Source: Marvinbryantia formatexigens DSM 14469 | Lineage (GTDB): Bacteria > Bacillota > Clostridia > Lachnospirales > Lachnospiraceae | DNA: 64,000 nucleotides | Assembly (NCBI RefSeq): GCF_025148285.1 | Contig: NZ_CP102268.1 | Span: forward strand, 2,955,001-3,019,000 | Direction of reading: 5' to 3' | Notes under the pieces: model-generated | What the model saw: only the letters and a program-made list of their open reading frames with translations | The model's database searches: none | Told to the model about the DNA's origin: nothing | Part shown: one piece after another, positions 17,912 through 26,804 of the stretch | How the letters are laid out: the number at the start of each line of letters is the position of its first letter | Numbering within the stretch: position 1 is the first letter of the stretch | Translations under genes and position numbers: made by a program

Positions 17912-19864
17912 ATGAGCAGAAACAGGTACGAAAGGGGAGATTCTGGCGAAAGGCGGACCAGGCGCCGGGAAAGAGGCGTAGAAGCTGGCCCGGAAAGAAC
18001 AGGCCAGGGAAGAGACGGATATGGTGATGCCGGCCAGGGAAGAACAGACTACGGTGACGCCAGCCAGAGAAGGACAGACTACGGTGACGCCAGCCAGGGA
18101 AGAACAGACTACGGTGATACCGGACGAAGAAGAGCAAAGCGCGATGATGGCAGACCGGAAAGAACAGAGCGCGGCAGACGCCGGAAGAAAAAAAGAGGCG
18201 GAGCGGCGGCAACTGTTATTTTAATCCTGTTGATTTTCATCGTGGCAGCAGGTATTATATTAGTGGCGTCCGACTGGCTTGGATTTGAAATTCCGTTTTT
18301 AAAGGCGGGAGTAAATCAGACGCTGGAGCAGGCGGAGGAGCTTGCGGCATCATACGATTACGACGGAGCTATTGCGACGCTGCAGAGCAATGAAAAGTAC
18401 AGTACAAGCACGCAGCTTCAGGAGGCGGCGGCAGAGTACGAAAGCGCAAAGTCTGCGATGGAGACGGCGATAGACGGGGTGATTGCATCCGCGGAGGAGC
18501 TTGCGGCGTCATATGATTATCAGGGTGGCGCCGACCTTATAAAAGCAAGCCCGTATTACAGCGCGAGCAGTGTGCTGCAGTCTCTGGCGGCGCAGTATGA
18601 GGAATCGGAAAAGCATAAAAATGATATTGATGAAGGGACTCTTGCGGAGGCGGAGACGCTGGCGGCGATGTACGATTATGACGGGGCGATTGAGCTCCTG
18701 AAAGGGATGAACGCTTACCAGACGAATCAGGTTCTCCAGGAAAAGGTGCAGGAGTATGAGACGGCGAAGGCGGCGTGCGTGGCAATCAATCCGGAGGAAG
18801 TCACCCATATCTTCTATCATTCCCTGATCGTGGACCCGTCGAAAGCATTTGTCGAGGGGGACCCGGCGTATGCGGGCATGATGCAGTGGATGACGACCAT
18901 TTCGGAGTTTGATAAAATCACGCAGTCGATGTATGACCGCGGATATGTGCTGGTAAGTATTTACGATCTGTTCACGAAGACGACGGCGGAGGACGGCACT
19001 GTTACGATTTCCCCGAACCAGATTTATCTGCCGGAGGGGAAAAAGGCGTATGTGCTGTCGCTGGATGACCTCAGCTATTATCATACGTATGATAATCATG
19101 GGATTGCGTCGAAGGTGGTGCTGGATGAGGAAGGAAAGCCGACCTGTGAATATATCCAGGATGACGGTACAGTCGTATACGGCGATTACGATGCGGTTCC
19201 GAGGCTGGATGCGTTTATTGAGGAGCATCCGGATGCCTGCTACCGCGGTGCGCGCGGCATTATTGCCCTGACGGGTTACAACGGGATTCTGGGCTATCGC
19301 ACGGATGGCGTTTACAGCGCGGAGCATAATACCAACAGCGATATTTACTATGCGGATGAATTGCAGCTTAAATGGCTGGAGGAGCATCCCGACTTCGACT
19401 GGGAGCAGGAATGTGAAGAGGCGAAGAAGGTCGCGGAGGCGATGAAAGCGGACGGCTGGACATTCGCCAGCCACACCTGGGGGCATAAGAAGGTGGGCGA
19501 AGTGGAATATGACCGGCTGGTTCTGGATACGGAGCGCTGGATGCAGTATGTATCGCCGCTGATTGGCGGGACCGACGCTATTATCTTTGCGCACGGGGAG
19601 GACCTTTCTCCTACCGGAACCTACGATTCATCAAACGCGAAATACGTGTATCTGAAGAGCCAGGGATTTGACGTTTACTGCAACGTGGATTCTTCGCAGT
19701 ACACAACTGCGGTGACCTCCGAATACTTCCATCAGGGAAGAAGAAATCTGGATGGCTACCGGATTTACCAGGATACGATTTCGGATAATCCAATGACGGC
19801 GGATTTGTTTGATGCGTCAGAGGTACTTGACCCGGAGCGTCCGGGACCGGTACCGGATTTATAA
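17912..19864 (+). CDS. Polysaccharide-deacetylase-like membrane protein with Arg-rich tail
   Basis: A 650-residue type II membrane protein. The first 95 residues are Arg/Gly/Asp-rich, holding decapeptide repeats such as GRTDYGDASQ, then a membrane helix (about 97-120). Residues about 130-290 hold three copies of a 50-residue unit starting AEELAASYDYDGAI. The C-terminal part has a NodB-like layout: Asp385-Asp386 in VLSLDDLSYY and His521/His525 in SHTWGH, the metal-binding pattern of carbohydrate esterase 4. It would deacetylate a cell-wall or surface glycan. GTGGAGGAGC precedes the ATG at 17912. The deacetylase role is inferred from few motifs. Confidence 0.75.
   Translation: MSRNRYERGDSGERRTRRRERGVEAGPERTGQGRDGYGDAGQGRTDYGDASQRRTDYGDASQGRTDYGDTGRRRAKRDDGRPERTERGRRRKKKRGGAAATVILILLIFIVAAGIILVASDWLGFEIPFLKAGVNQTLEQAEELAASYDYDGAIATLQSNEKYSTSTQLQEAAAEYESAKSAMETAIDGVIASAEELAASYDYQGGADLIKASPYYSASSVLQSLAAQYEESEKHKNDIDEGTLAEAETLAAMYDYDGAIELLKGMNAYQTNQVLQEKVQEYETAKAACVAINPEEVTHIFYHSLIVDPSKAFVEGDPAYAGMMQWMTTISEFDKITQSMYDRGYVLVSIYDLFTKTTAEDGTVTISPNQIYLPEGKKAYVLSLDDLSYYHTYDNHGIASKVVLDEEGKPTCEYIQDDGTVVYGDYDAVPRLDAFIEEHPDACYRGARGIIALTGYNGILGYRTDGVYSAEHNTNSDIYYADELQLKWLEEHPDFDWEQECEEAKKVAEAMKADGWTFASHTWGHKKVGEVEYDRLVLDTERWMQYVSPLIGGTDAIIFAHGEDLSPTGTYDSSNAKYVYLKSQGFDVYCNVDSSQYTTAVTSEYFHQGRRNLDGYRIYQDTISDNPMTADLFDASEVLDPERPGPVPDL
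17996..18145 (+). repeat. 30-bp coding tandem repeat
   Basis: Units starting at 18026, 18056, 18086 and 18116 (with a weaker copy from 17996) encode ten-residue repeats GRTDYGDASQ in the cytoplasmic tail of the deacetylase-like protein. Copies at 18056 and 18086 are nearly identical. Confidence 0.85.
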
Positions 19865-20047
19865 AGTCCTGCATCCCGGATGGGTTTTAAAAAATTCCGG
19901 AGGGGCACAAAGCACGCGGAAGGCGTGCGGGTACAGACGCCGGATAGAATTATGATATGATACGGTCTGACCGTTCATATAGGCAGACAGAAATGCCTGT
20001 CGGGGGAAAACAATGTGTGGAATAAAAAGAGAGGATAGGTAATTATT

Positions 20048-21946
20048 ATGAAAAGGAAAGCAGTAGTAGCACTTTTAGCCAGTGTAGCACTGGTCGCAGC
20101 TGGATGCGGTTCTACGCAGAACGAGACGGAGGCTCCGACGGAAGCACAGACTACCGAGGCGGTTGCGGAGACGGAAGCGGCAGAGGAAGAAACCACCGAG
20201 GCGGCATCTGAGGAGGAGACTACCGAAGCAGCAGAAGAGGAGACGACGGAAGCAGCGGAAGAAGAAACCACCGAAGCAGCATCTGAGGAGGAGACTACCG
20301 AAGCAGCAGAAGAAGAGACAACAGAAGCAGCAACCGAGGAAGAGACGACGGAAGCAGCAACTGAGGAAGAGACAACGGAAGAAGCAACCACGGAAGAAGC
20401 GACAACCGAGGAAGAAACCACCGAGGCAGAAACTGAGGAAGAGACAACGGAAGAAGCGACAACCGAGGAAGAAACAACGGAAGAAGCGACAACCGAGGAA
20501 GAGACAACGGAAGAAGCAACAACCGAGGAAGAGACAACGGAAGAAGCAACAACCGAGGAAGAGACAACGGAAGAAGCAACAACCGAAGAAGAGACCACCG
20601 AGGCAGAAACCGAGGAGGAAATCACGGAAGCAGTAACCGAAGAAGCGACCACCGAAGCAGAAACTGAGGAGGAAACCACGGAAGCAGCAACCGAGGAAGA
20701 AACCACCGAAGCGGCATCGGAAGAAGAAACGACAGAGGCAGGCGAGGAATCCTCTGAGGATGCATCTGAGGAGACCACAGAGAGCGAGACAGAAGCTTTC
20801 CTGGAAATGCCGGAATATGTAGCGCTGGATTACATCACGCTTGGCGAGTACACCGGTCTGGAGATTCCGAAGGATCCGGTAGAAGTCAGCGACGAAGAAG
20901 TACAGGCTATGATTGATACCGAAACCGTTCAGACACTGACAGAAGGCACGGTAGAAGAGGGCGATACAGTAAACATTGATTATGTCGGAGAACTGGACGG
21001 CGAAGAATTTGACGGCGGTTCCGCTGAAGGCTATTCTCTGGAAATCGGTTCCGGCACCTTTATCGACGGCTTTGAGGATGGTCTTATCGGCGTAGCGGTA
21101 GGCGAGACGACAGATCTGGACCTGACCTTCCCGGAGAATTATCACAGTGAGGACCTGGCAGGCAAGGAAGTGGTATTCCATGTAACGGTAAATTCCCTGC
21201 AGCGTGTTCCGGAGCTGACCGACGAAGTAGCGGCAGAGGTAGCGGACGGTATGACAGCGGAAGAGTACAAAGCAAGCGTGCGCGAGGAGCTTGAGGAATC
21301 CGCAGCCGTACAGCAGGATAACCTTGCAAGACAGGATCTTCTGACAGCGGTTATCGACAACGCGACAGTAAACGGCTATCCGACCGAGTACCTTGAGTAC
21401 AATATGGAAATGACCAGGAGAAACTATACGTCGATGGCGGAAATGTACGGCATGACGTATGAAGAGCTGATTGAAGCTTATGGGATGACGGAAGAGACCT
21501 TCACGGCAGAGATGGAGGAACAGCTCAAGACCGTTCTCCCGCAGGAAATGGTACTGCTGGCAATCGCAGAAACCGAGGATATCGAGCTGAGCGACGAGGA
21601 ATATACGGACGGACTTGCTGAGCTTATCGCTTCACTGGAAGAGCAGGGCGTGACCGTTACCGCGGAAGAGCTGGAAGAAGAGTACGGCGTGAATTACCTC
21701 AGCAAATCTCTGCTGCTGGATAAGGTGATGGAGTTCCTGGTAGAGAACAACACCTTTGTTGAGGAAAGCGCAGACGCTGAGGAAACTGAGACGGAAGCAG
21801 AGAGCGAGACCGCAGCTGAGGCAGAGGACGAGACAGAGGCGGATACAGCAGAGGAAACAGACACTGAGACGGAAACGGAAACAGAGACAGAGACAGAAAG
21901 CGAATCTGAGACTGAGACCGAAACAGAAACAGAAACAGAAGCGTAA
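20048..21946 (+). CDS. Trigger-factor-like FKBP foldase lipoprotein with Thr/Glu tether
   Basis: A 632-residue lipoprotein: signal with lipobox VAAGC, Cys20. Residues about 28-250 are almost only Thr, Glu and Ala in TTEA/TTEEA repeats. An FKBP-type prolyl isomerase domain follows (about 305-385, GDTVNIDYVGELDGEEFDGG and FIDGFEDGLIGV), then a trigger-factor-like C-terminal domain (about 386-560), and finally a second acidic repeat ending in TETETETE. It would fold secreted proteins outside the membrane, reaching through the wall on the tether. It is a single gene with its own terminator. Confidence 0.88.
   Translation: MKRKAVVALLASVALVAAGCGSTQNETEAPTEAQTTEAVAETEAAEEETTEAASEEETTEAAEEETTEAAEEETTEAASEEETTEAAEEETTEAATEEETTEAATEEETTEEATTEEATTEEETTEAETEEETTEEATTEEETTEEATTEEETTEEATTEEETTEEATTEEETTEEATTEEETTEAETEEEITEAVTEEATTEAETEEETTEAATEEETTEAASEEETTEAGEESSEDASEETTESETEAFLEMPEYVALDYITLGEYTGLEIPKDPVEVSDEEVQAMIDTETVQTLTEGTVEEGDTVNIDYVGELDGEEFDGGSAEGYSLEIGSGTFIDGFEDGLIGVAVGETTDLDLTFPENYHSEDLAGKEVVFHVTVNSLQRVPELTDEVAAEVADGMTAEEYKASVREELEESAAVQQDNLARQDLLTAVIDNATVNGYPTEYLEYNMEMTRRNYTSMAEMYGMTYEELIEAYGMTEETFTAEMEEQLKTVLPQEMVLLAIAETEDIELSDEEYTDGLAELIASLEEQGVTVTAEELEEEYGVNYLSKSLLLDKVMEFLVENNTFVEESADAEETETEAESETAAEAEDETEADTAEETDTETETETETETESESETETETETETEA
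20160..20760 (+). repeat. Low-complexity GAA/ACC coding repeat
   Basis: About 600 bases of units such as GAAGAAACCACCGAGGCA and GAAGAGACAACGGAAGAAGC encode the Thr/Glu tether of the lipoprotein. The stretch 20440-20580 is a near-perfect 30-base tandem repeat. Copy number probably varies between strains. Confidence 0.85.
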
Positions 21947-22031
21947 GAGAAAAGCAGGTATCTGCCTGCGGATAAGGAATGACAGCGTCAGAAGCTGCTG
22001 TATAAGGCAGATTTAAGGTGCAGTGTACGAT

Positions 22032-22082
22032 GAGGGCATCGCAAAATCATCAAATAAGATGATGGAGCGATGCCCTCGTTTT
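22032..22082 (+). terminator. Terminator after the foldase lipoprotein
   Basis: An 11-bp stem, GAGGGCATCGC (22032-22042) with 22067-22077, encloses an inner ATCATC/GATGAT stem and is followed by GTTTTG. Confidence 0.75.
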
Positions 22083-22255
22083 GTATGTAAAAAAATCTTT
22101 TGAATGTTGACAATTAATATTTTGAAAACAAAAGAGCAACATGAGAAAAATAAAAGATTGTTATATTGCTTTCAACAGATTACGGAAAAAGTAATCAGGA
22201 AAGCAGGTTTGTCTGAAAATACTTTTGTCCCACATGCTATCTGCTCCTTGGAATT

Positions 22256-22714
22256 ATGAAGGTTTACTGGCTTACAAAAAATTTCATGAAGTTAGCCCCG
22301 GAAAAAAGCAGGCGTCTGCAAAAGATTTCTGAGAAAAAGCTGAGGAGAATATACGGGGTACAGTTTATTGTCTTGTCAATTATTCTTGGCGGGGCAGTGA
22401 TCCTTTTAGTCAATCTGGAAGGAGGAAAGGAATATCCGGGATATATGATTTATGTGGCAGCAGGATATTCATTTATAAAGGTTGTTTTGGCCGTTTCCAA
22501 TATGATCAGGGAAAGAAAACAGGAGGTGAGAACCTGGTTGATTATACGGGATATCGGACTGGTAGATGCACTGATGTCTGTTCTGACATTGCAGACCGCT
22601 ATGTTTGCAGCATTTGCAGTAGATGACAGAAATTTTCCGTTGAAGATGAATGACGTTACAGGGGCGGTGGTCAGCTTGATTATTTTGGGTATCGGGATCA
22701 GTTATCAGAGCTGA
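22256..22714 (+). CDS. Integral membrane protein of unknown function
   Basis: A 152-residue protein with four predicted membrane helices (about 37-54, 66-83, 100-125 and 130-150) and a basic N-terminus. The ribosome site is weak and the sequence just upstream, read in another frame, gives a plausible short peptide ending at the start of this gene, so the gene may be the remainder of a decayed one. It lies at the left edge of the accessory locus. No family was recognised. Confidence 0.5.
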   Translation: MKVYWLTKNFMKLAPEKSRRLQKISEKKLRRIYGVQFIVLSIILGGAVILLVNLEGGKEYPGYMIYVAAGYSFIKVVLAVSNMIRERKQEVRTWLIIRDIGLVDALMSVLTLQTAMFAAFAVDDRNFPLKMNDVTGAVVSLIILGIGISYQS

Positions 22715-22790
22715 CAAGGCTGCAGAGGAATTTTGAGGACTGTCTTGACCAGATGCTTTATTAATTACGAAGGGCTAAACAATGGTTAAA

Positions 22791-22856
22791 AACTAATAAA
22801 ACAGAAACGTAAATAAAACAATACATAAAAATACAGATGGTAAAGTAATGGCATCA
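22791..22856 (+). promoter_or_regulatory. Shared promoter element, copy 1
   Basis: Upstream of the radical SAM gene: CAGAAACG (22802-22809), then ACAATACATAAAAA, then TGGTAAAGTAA (TAAAGTAA at 22841) and GCATCAA. The same blocks occur before the gene at 28675 with identical 39-base spacing between CAGAAACG and TAAAGTAA. Confidence 0.7.
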
Positions 22857-22990
22857 ATGAGAAAGGAGGAAGGAGGATACCGAATCGTATCCGTATAAAA
22901 AAATAAAACAAAAGAGAAATTGGAAGTTTACAGTTTTTAATGAAACTCCCCACTTAGGGAGAAATACATAAGCGAAAGGGATAAAAAACA

Positions 22991-24394
22991 ATGGCGATAA
23001 AAGAAAATGTAGAAGTATTTGCAGTGAAACAGGCGCTATCTTATCTGGATAAGGATCCGGAGAAGAACCTGCCGAAGCTTTTGGACTGGTTTGACCGTTT
23101 CGACCGGAAGGACACGCTGAAAACCCAGAGGGAGATGATCCGCAGCGTGGTCATGGATCCGGATAACAACTGGCATAAGCTGGTCATGAGTCTCTGGGAG
23201 GACATCGATCCGGGTGTGAGAAACCGTTTTTTTGAAAACTTTATTATCAACGGCTGTCTTTTAGGTTACCAGCGGCAGAAGGAATATAAGGAAAAATATA
23301 ACTGCAACATCCCGTGGGCGATTCTTCTGGATCCTACCAGCGCCTGCAATCTGAAATGTACCGGCTGCTGGGCAGCGGAGTACGGAAACCATATGAACCT
23401 GACTTATGAGGAGATGGACGACATTGTAAATCAGGGCGTGGAACTTGGTACATATGTCTACTTATTTACCGGCGGGGAGCCGCTTGTGCGGAAAAAAGAT
23501 ATCATCCGTCTCTGCGAAGAGCATCCGGACTGTGTATTTTCGACTTTTACCAATGGCACCCTGATTGATGAGGCGTTTGCAAAGGAAATGCTCCGGGTAA
23601 AGAATTTTGTGCCGGCGATCAGTATTGAAGGCTTTGAGGATGCTACGGATTCCAGGAGGGGGAACGGCACTTATCAGAAGATCATCCGTGCCATGAATAT
23701 TTTAAAGGAAAACAGGCTGCCCTTTGGAATTTCCTGCTGTTACACTTCCGCCAATGCGGAGGTCATCGGCAGTGAAGAATATTTTGACCAGATGATCAAT
23801 ATGGGCGCGAAATTCGCCTGGTTTTTCACCTATATGCCGGTGGGAAAAGGGGCGGTGAAGGAACTGATGGCGGACGCCGCACAGAGAGAAATGATGTACC
23901 ATAAAATACGGGAGTTCCGCCAGACAAAACCAATCTTTACGGTGGATTTCTGGAACGATGGGGAGTACGTGGGAGGCTGCATCGCCGGAGGACGCTGCTA
24001 CTGCCATATCAATGCCAACGGCGATATTGAGCCGTGCGCATTTATCCATTATTCGGATTCCAATATCCGGGAGAAGTCCCTGCTGGAGGCATACCGTTCC
24101 CCGCTGTTCATGGGCTACCACGACAACCAGCCGTGGAATGAAAATATGCTGCGTCCCTGCCCGGTGCTGGACAATCCCGGAAGCCTGACCAGAATCGTGG
24201 AAGAAAGCCATGCAAAAAGTACGGATTATCAAAATCTGGAAAGCGCGAAGGAGTTTTCCGATAAATGTGTGGATACGGCTGAAAAATGGGCTCCGGTAGC
24301 GAACCGTCTCTGGGAGGAATCTCATGGCGGATGCGCAGCCTGCGGACGATGCGGCAAAGCAGAAAATGAGAGAACCTTTCATCGCTGTCCATGA
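22991..24394 (+). CDS. Radical SAM enzyme with SPASM-like C-terminus
   Basis: A 467-residue enzyme. Cys119, Cys123 and Cys126 (CNLKCTGC) bind the 4Fe-4S cluster that cleaves S-adenosylmethionine; FTGGEPLV is the SAM-binding GGE motif. A SPASM-like region follows with GGCIAGGRCYCHINANGDIEPCAF and further Cys pairs (only described in part) and a Cys-rich tail GGCAACGRCG. The N-terminal 95 residues are a helical extension. AAAGGGA lies 9 bases upstream. Its promoter element is shared with two other genes of the locus, so it is probably co-regulated with them. The substrate is unknown; peptide modification is possible because SPASM enzymes often do this. Confidence 0.85.
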   Translation: MAIKENVEVFAVKQALSYLDKDPEKNLPKLLDWFDRFDRKDTLKTQREMIRSVVMDPDNNWHKLVMSLWEDIDPGVRNRFFENFIINGCLLGYQRQKEYKEKYNCNIPWAILLDPTSACNLKCTGCWAAEYGNHMNLTYEEMDDIVNQGVELGTYVYLFTGGEPLVRKKDIIRLCEEHPDCVFSTFTNGTLIDEAFAKEMLRVKNFVPAISIEGFEDATDSRRGNGTYQKIIRAMNILKENRLPFGISCCYTSANAEVIGSEEYFDQMINMGAKFAWFFTYMPVGKGAVKELMADAAQREMMYHKIREFRQTKPIFTVDFWNDGEYVGGCIAGGRCYCHINANGDIEPCAFIHYSDSNIREKSLLEAYRSPLFMGYHDNQPWNENMLRPCPVLDNPGSLTRIVEESHAKSTDYQNLESAKEFSDKCVDTAEKWAPVANRLWEESHGGCAACGRCGKAENERTFHRCP

Positions 24395-24579
24395 ATATAC
24401 TGACCGGTCTGTCTGAATTTGTGACGGGTATCCCTGCTCTGGTGGTAAAGGTGATCGTGATGTTGGTTGCGTCATTCTACATGACGGCGGATTATGACAG
24501 GATCATGGAGGCAGCCAGAAAAATTGCAGGAATCACGATCACATCAGTATGCCTGCCGGAAGACAGGTTTGATTATTAA
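24391..24579 (+). pseudogene. Fragment of a YtvI/AI-2E-type permease
   Basis: Sixty-two codons whose segment GIPALVVKVIVMLVASFYMTADYDRIM matches, in shortened form, the last-but-one helices of YtvI/AI-2E family permeases (about 350 residues when intact). Both ends are missing. The ATG overlaps the TGA of the radical SAM gene and the TAA overlaps the next ATG, which suggests fusion by deletion rather than a working gene. Described from family memory only. Confidence 0.5.
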
Positions 24580-24839
24580 TGGTAGCAGCCGGTGAAAGAA
24601 ACCAGGCTGCAGGCAGCTTACCTTCAGCGGGCAGCGGGAATGCCATGCTGCGGGAATACGCAGGTAACCTATTACAGAACCGGGCAGGAGTAAAAATCTA
24701 TGAATATACGTCGGGGTTTATTCATGCCAAAAACTTTGTGTGTGACGACCGGTTTGCAGTATGCGGGACAATTAATCTGGATTACCGCTCCCTTGCGCAC
24801 CATTATGAATGCGGCGTCTGGATGTACCGGACGGGCTGA
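24579..24839 (+). pseudogene. Fragment of cardiolipin synthase (phospholipase D family)
   Basis: The 86 codons contain GVKIYEYTSGFIHAKNFV and CGTINLDYRSL, the second HxKxxxxD / GxxN catalytic motif of bacterial cardiolipin synthase, followed by ECGVWMYRTG. An intact enzyme has about 480-510 residues and two such motifs; only one remains, and the first part of the gene and the end are gone. It can no longer work alone. Confidence 0.8.
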
Positions 24840-24961
24840 TAAATAATAATTCAGAAACCAAATCCGGACAAAACAGAAACAAAAGAATGCCATAATCCGG
24901 ATATAGAAAAAACAAACAAGGCGCCTGTATCAGAAGGGTGCAGAGAAAGGCAGGTAAGAAA

Positions 24962-25330
24962 ATGAAAAAAAGTAATTTTGTGGCAATGATCCTGGGAACT
25001 ATCGGAGGGATTTTGTTTGCGCTTGGCATGTGCATGGCGCTGATCCCGGAATGGGATGCTTTCCAGCCGGGGATTGTGATGGGGACGATCGGGGCAGTGG
25101 TGCTTCTGGTCATGGTACTTGTGTGGAGAAAGATGGAAAATAAAAATCCCATCCGCTTGTCGGGAAAGACCATAGGGACTGTACTGCTTGGAATCGCAGG
25201 AGCGCTGTTTCTGGGCGTCGGGATGTGTATGGTCATGGTGTGGACCAATCTGGTTCCCGGAGTCGTGATCGGATTGCTCGGCATCGTTCTGCTGCTGTGT
25301 CTGATCCCCCTTACCAGGGGCTTAAAATAA
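24962..25330 (+). CDS. Small four-helix membrane protein
   Basis: A 122-residue protein with four hydrophobic helices in two similar halves, each with a GTIGG or GIAGALF, a GMCM and an M(A/V)L/V segment, so the gene looks like an internal duplication. AAAGGCAGG precedes the ATG at 24962. It ends before a strong terminator. The family is unknown to me. Confidence 0.7.
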   Translation: MKKSNFVAMILGTIGGILFALGMCMALIPEWDAFQPGIVMGTIGAVVLLVMVLVWRKMENKNPIRLSGKTIGTVLLGIAGALFLGVGMCMVMVWTNLVPGVVIGLLGIVLLLCLIPLTRGLK

Positions 25331-25351
25331 ATGCTGGAAAAACTTATGGAC

Positions 25352-25393
25352 AAGCCATTTCAGACACCGCGGCGGCGTCTGAAATGGCTTTTT
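25352..25393. terminator. Strong terminator
   Basis: A 14-bp stem (25352-25365 with 25377-25390) with GC-rich loop, then TTTC on the plus strand and an A-rich right flank. It closes the radical SAM/membrane-protein unit. Confidence 0.85.
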
Positions 25394-25419
25394 CAAAAAA
25401 AGGAAAGGGATGAAAGCAA

Positions 25420-26772
25420 ATGGGAAGGAAAATGATGAAACTGGACAGCAGCGGGAATCTTTATCCGGCTATCGCGACCAGGGAATATCCGCAGATCTAC
25501 CGGATCAGCATTGCGTTGGTAACGCCGGTGCTCCCTGCGCTTTTGAAGCAGGCGGTAAAGGAAACTCTCCCGGCGTTTCCGGCTTTTCATGTCTGCCTGA
25601 AGCGGGAACGGTTCTGGTACTATCTGGAAAATTCGGATAAACTGCCGGAAATCACACGACAGAAGGATAAGGGTATACGGCCGTTTCCGGAAAAAGGACT
25701 TCAGTTTCGGTTCCTGTACGAGAAGAACTGGATCCATCTTGAAACATTCCATGCACTGACAGACGGGACGGGAGCCATACACTTTCTCCATGCGGTATGC
25801 TACCGGTACTGCCAGCTGGCTTACCGGGGACTTTTATCCCGGGATGTCCTGGAAAAAAGATACGGTCTGGAAGGGGCGGAGAATATCCGGGATGCGTATC
25901 AGAGTTTTGGGACAAAGAGCGGAAGACCGTGGAAGCTGCTGAAAAAATCCCCTGCCTTCCGGATCTGCGGGAAAAAACAGCCGCAGGGCAATGTGGTTGT
26001 CTATACAGGGCAGCTTTCCTTAACCGAATTAAAGGAGGCATGCCGGAAATACCATGCGACGGTCTGTGAGCTGCTTACAGCTATAAGCCTTTATGCGCTC
26101 TGGCAGGAATACCGGGAAAAAGCAGTGCAGAGCAGGAGACGGTTCAGGGTTGCCATACCGGTAAACCTCCGGCCTTTTTTTCAGAAAAAGACGGAAAAAA
26201 ATTTTTTCACCTGCATTCCCATTGAGGCTGACCCGGAAGAATATTATACGCTGGAGCGGCTGATCGGCGAAGTAAAGCGTCAGTTTTCAGATAAATGCAG
26301 TGAAAATTACCTGCGCAGCCAGGTGGCTGGACAGGTGACAGGGCAGCAAAGCCTGGTTTCCAGGTATGCCCCGGTTGTTTTGAAGAACTGGTTTTTAAAA
26401 ACAATGTACCGGTACAACGGGTACAGCACGATGGTTCTCTCGAACCTCGGAAAAATGCAGCCCAGGAAGGAATTTGCTTCCTGTATCATCGGATACCGGT
26501 GTGTGCTTCCTGTCACCGGGCGCGAACCGGTCAAGATAGCGGTCTGCTCCTATCGGGATACGATAGAGCTGACCGTGACAAGCAATCTGGCGGAAGAAAA
26601 GCTGCAGGAGACGGTATTTGGGCTTTGCGCCCGGCTGGGCATTTCCATGGAAATCCAGAAAACAGGCATCGGAGGCGAATGGCCTGCCGAAAAAAAATCC
26701 GGATTAATAAATCAGAAACAGTTCTCAAACAGAAGGAAAACATTCCCCTGTTATAGTTTGCTCAGTAATTGA
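25420..26772 (+). CDS. Acyltransferase, alcohol-acetyltransferase/PapA-like
   Basis: A 450-residue protein of the CoA-dependent acyltransferase superfamily that includes alcohol acetyltransferases, PapA proteins and condensation domains. The catalytic HxxxDG motif is His111-Asp115 in FHALTDGTG. A second conserved part, AIPVNLRPFF, matches the family. It would move an acyl group to a hydroxyl of a lipid, sugar or peptide in the cytoplasm. AGGAAAGGGA precedes the start. It lies 33 bases before the SDR gene and is probably co-transcribed with it. Confidence 0.78.
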   Translation: MGRKMMKLDSSGNLYPAIATREYPQIYRISIALVTPVLPALLKQAVKETLPAFPAFHVCLKRERFWYYLENSDKLPEITRQKDKGIRPFPEKGLQFRFLYEKNWIHLETFHALTDGTGAIHFLHAVCYRYCQLAYRGLLSRDVLEKRYGLEGAENIRDAYQSFGTKSGRPWKLLKKSPAFRICGKKQPQGNVVVYTGQLSLTELKEACRKYHATVCELLTAISLYALWQEYREKAVQSRRRFRVAIPVNLRPFFQKKTEKNFFTCIPIEADPEEYYTLERLIGEVKRQFSDKCSENYLRSQVAGQVTGQQSLVSRYAPVVLKNWFLKTMYRYNGYSTMVLSNLGKMQPRKEFASCIIGYRCVLPVTGREPVKIAVCSYRDTIELTVTSNLAEEKLQETVFGLCARLGISMEIQKTGIGGEWPAEKKSGLINQKQFSNRRKTFPCYSLLSN

Positions 26773-26804
26773 GACAGAGCAAAAAAGAAAGAGAGGTATT
26801 TGAA

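Noticed and set aside
18509-19594. Open frame opposite the deacetylase-like gene
   Set aside because: Antisense shadow of a supported gene without ribosome site or domain.
19975-20778. Long Ser/Val-rich reading frame on the minus strand
   Set aside because: It is the reverse reading of the Thr/Glu repeat of the foldase lipoprotein; low-complexity codons create long open frames, and there is no ribosome site.
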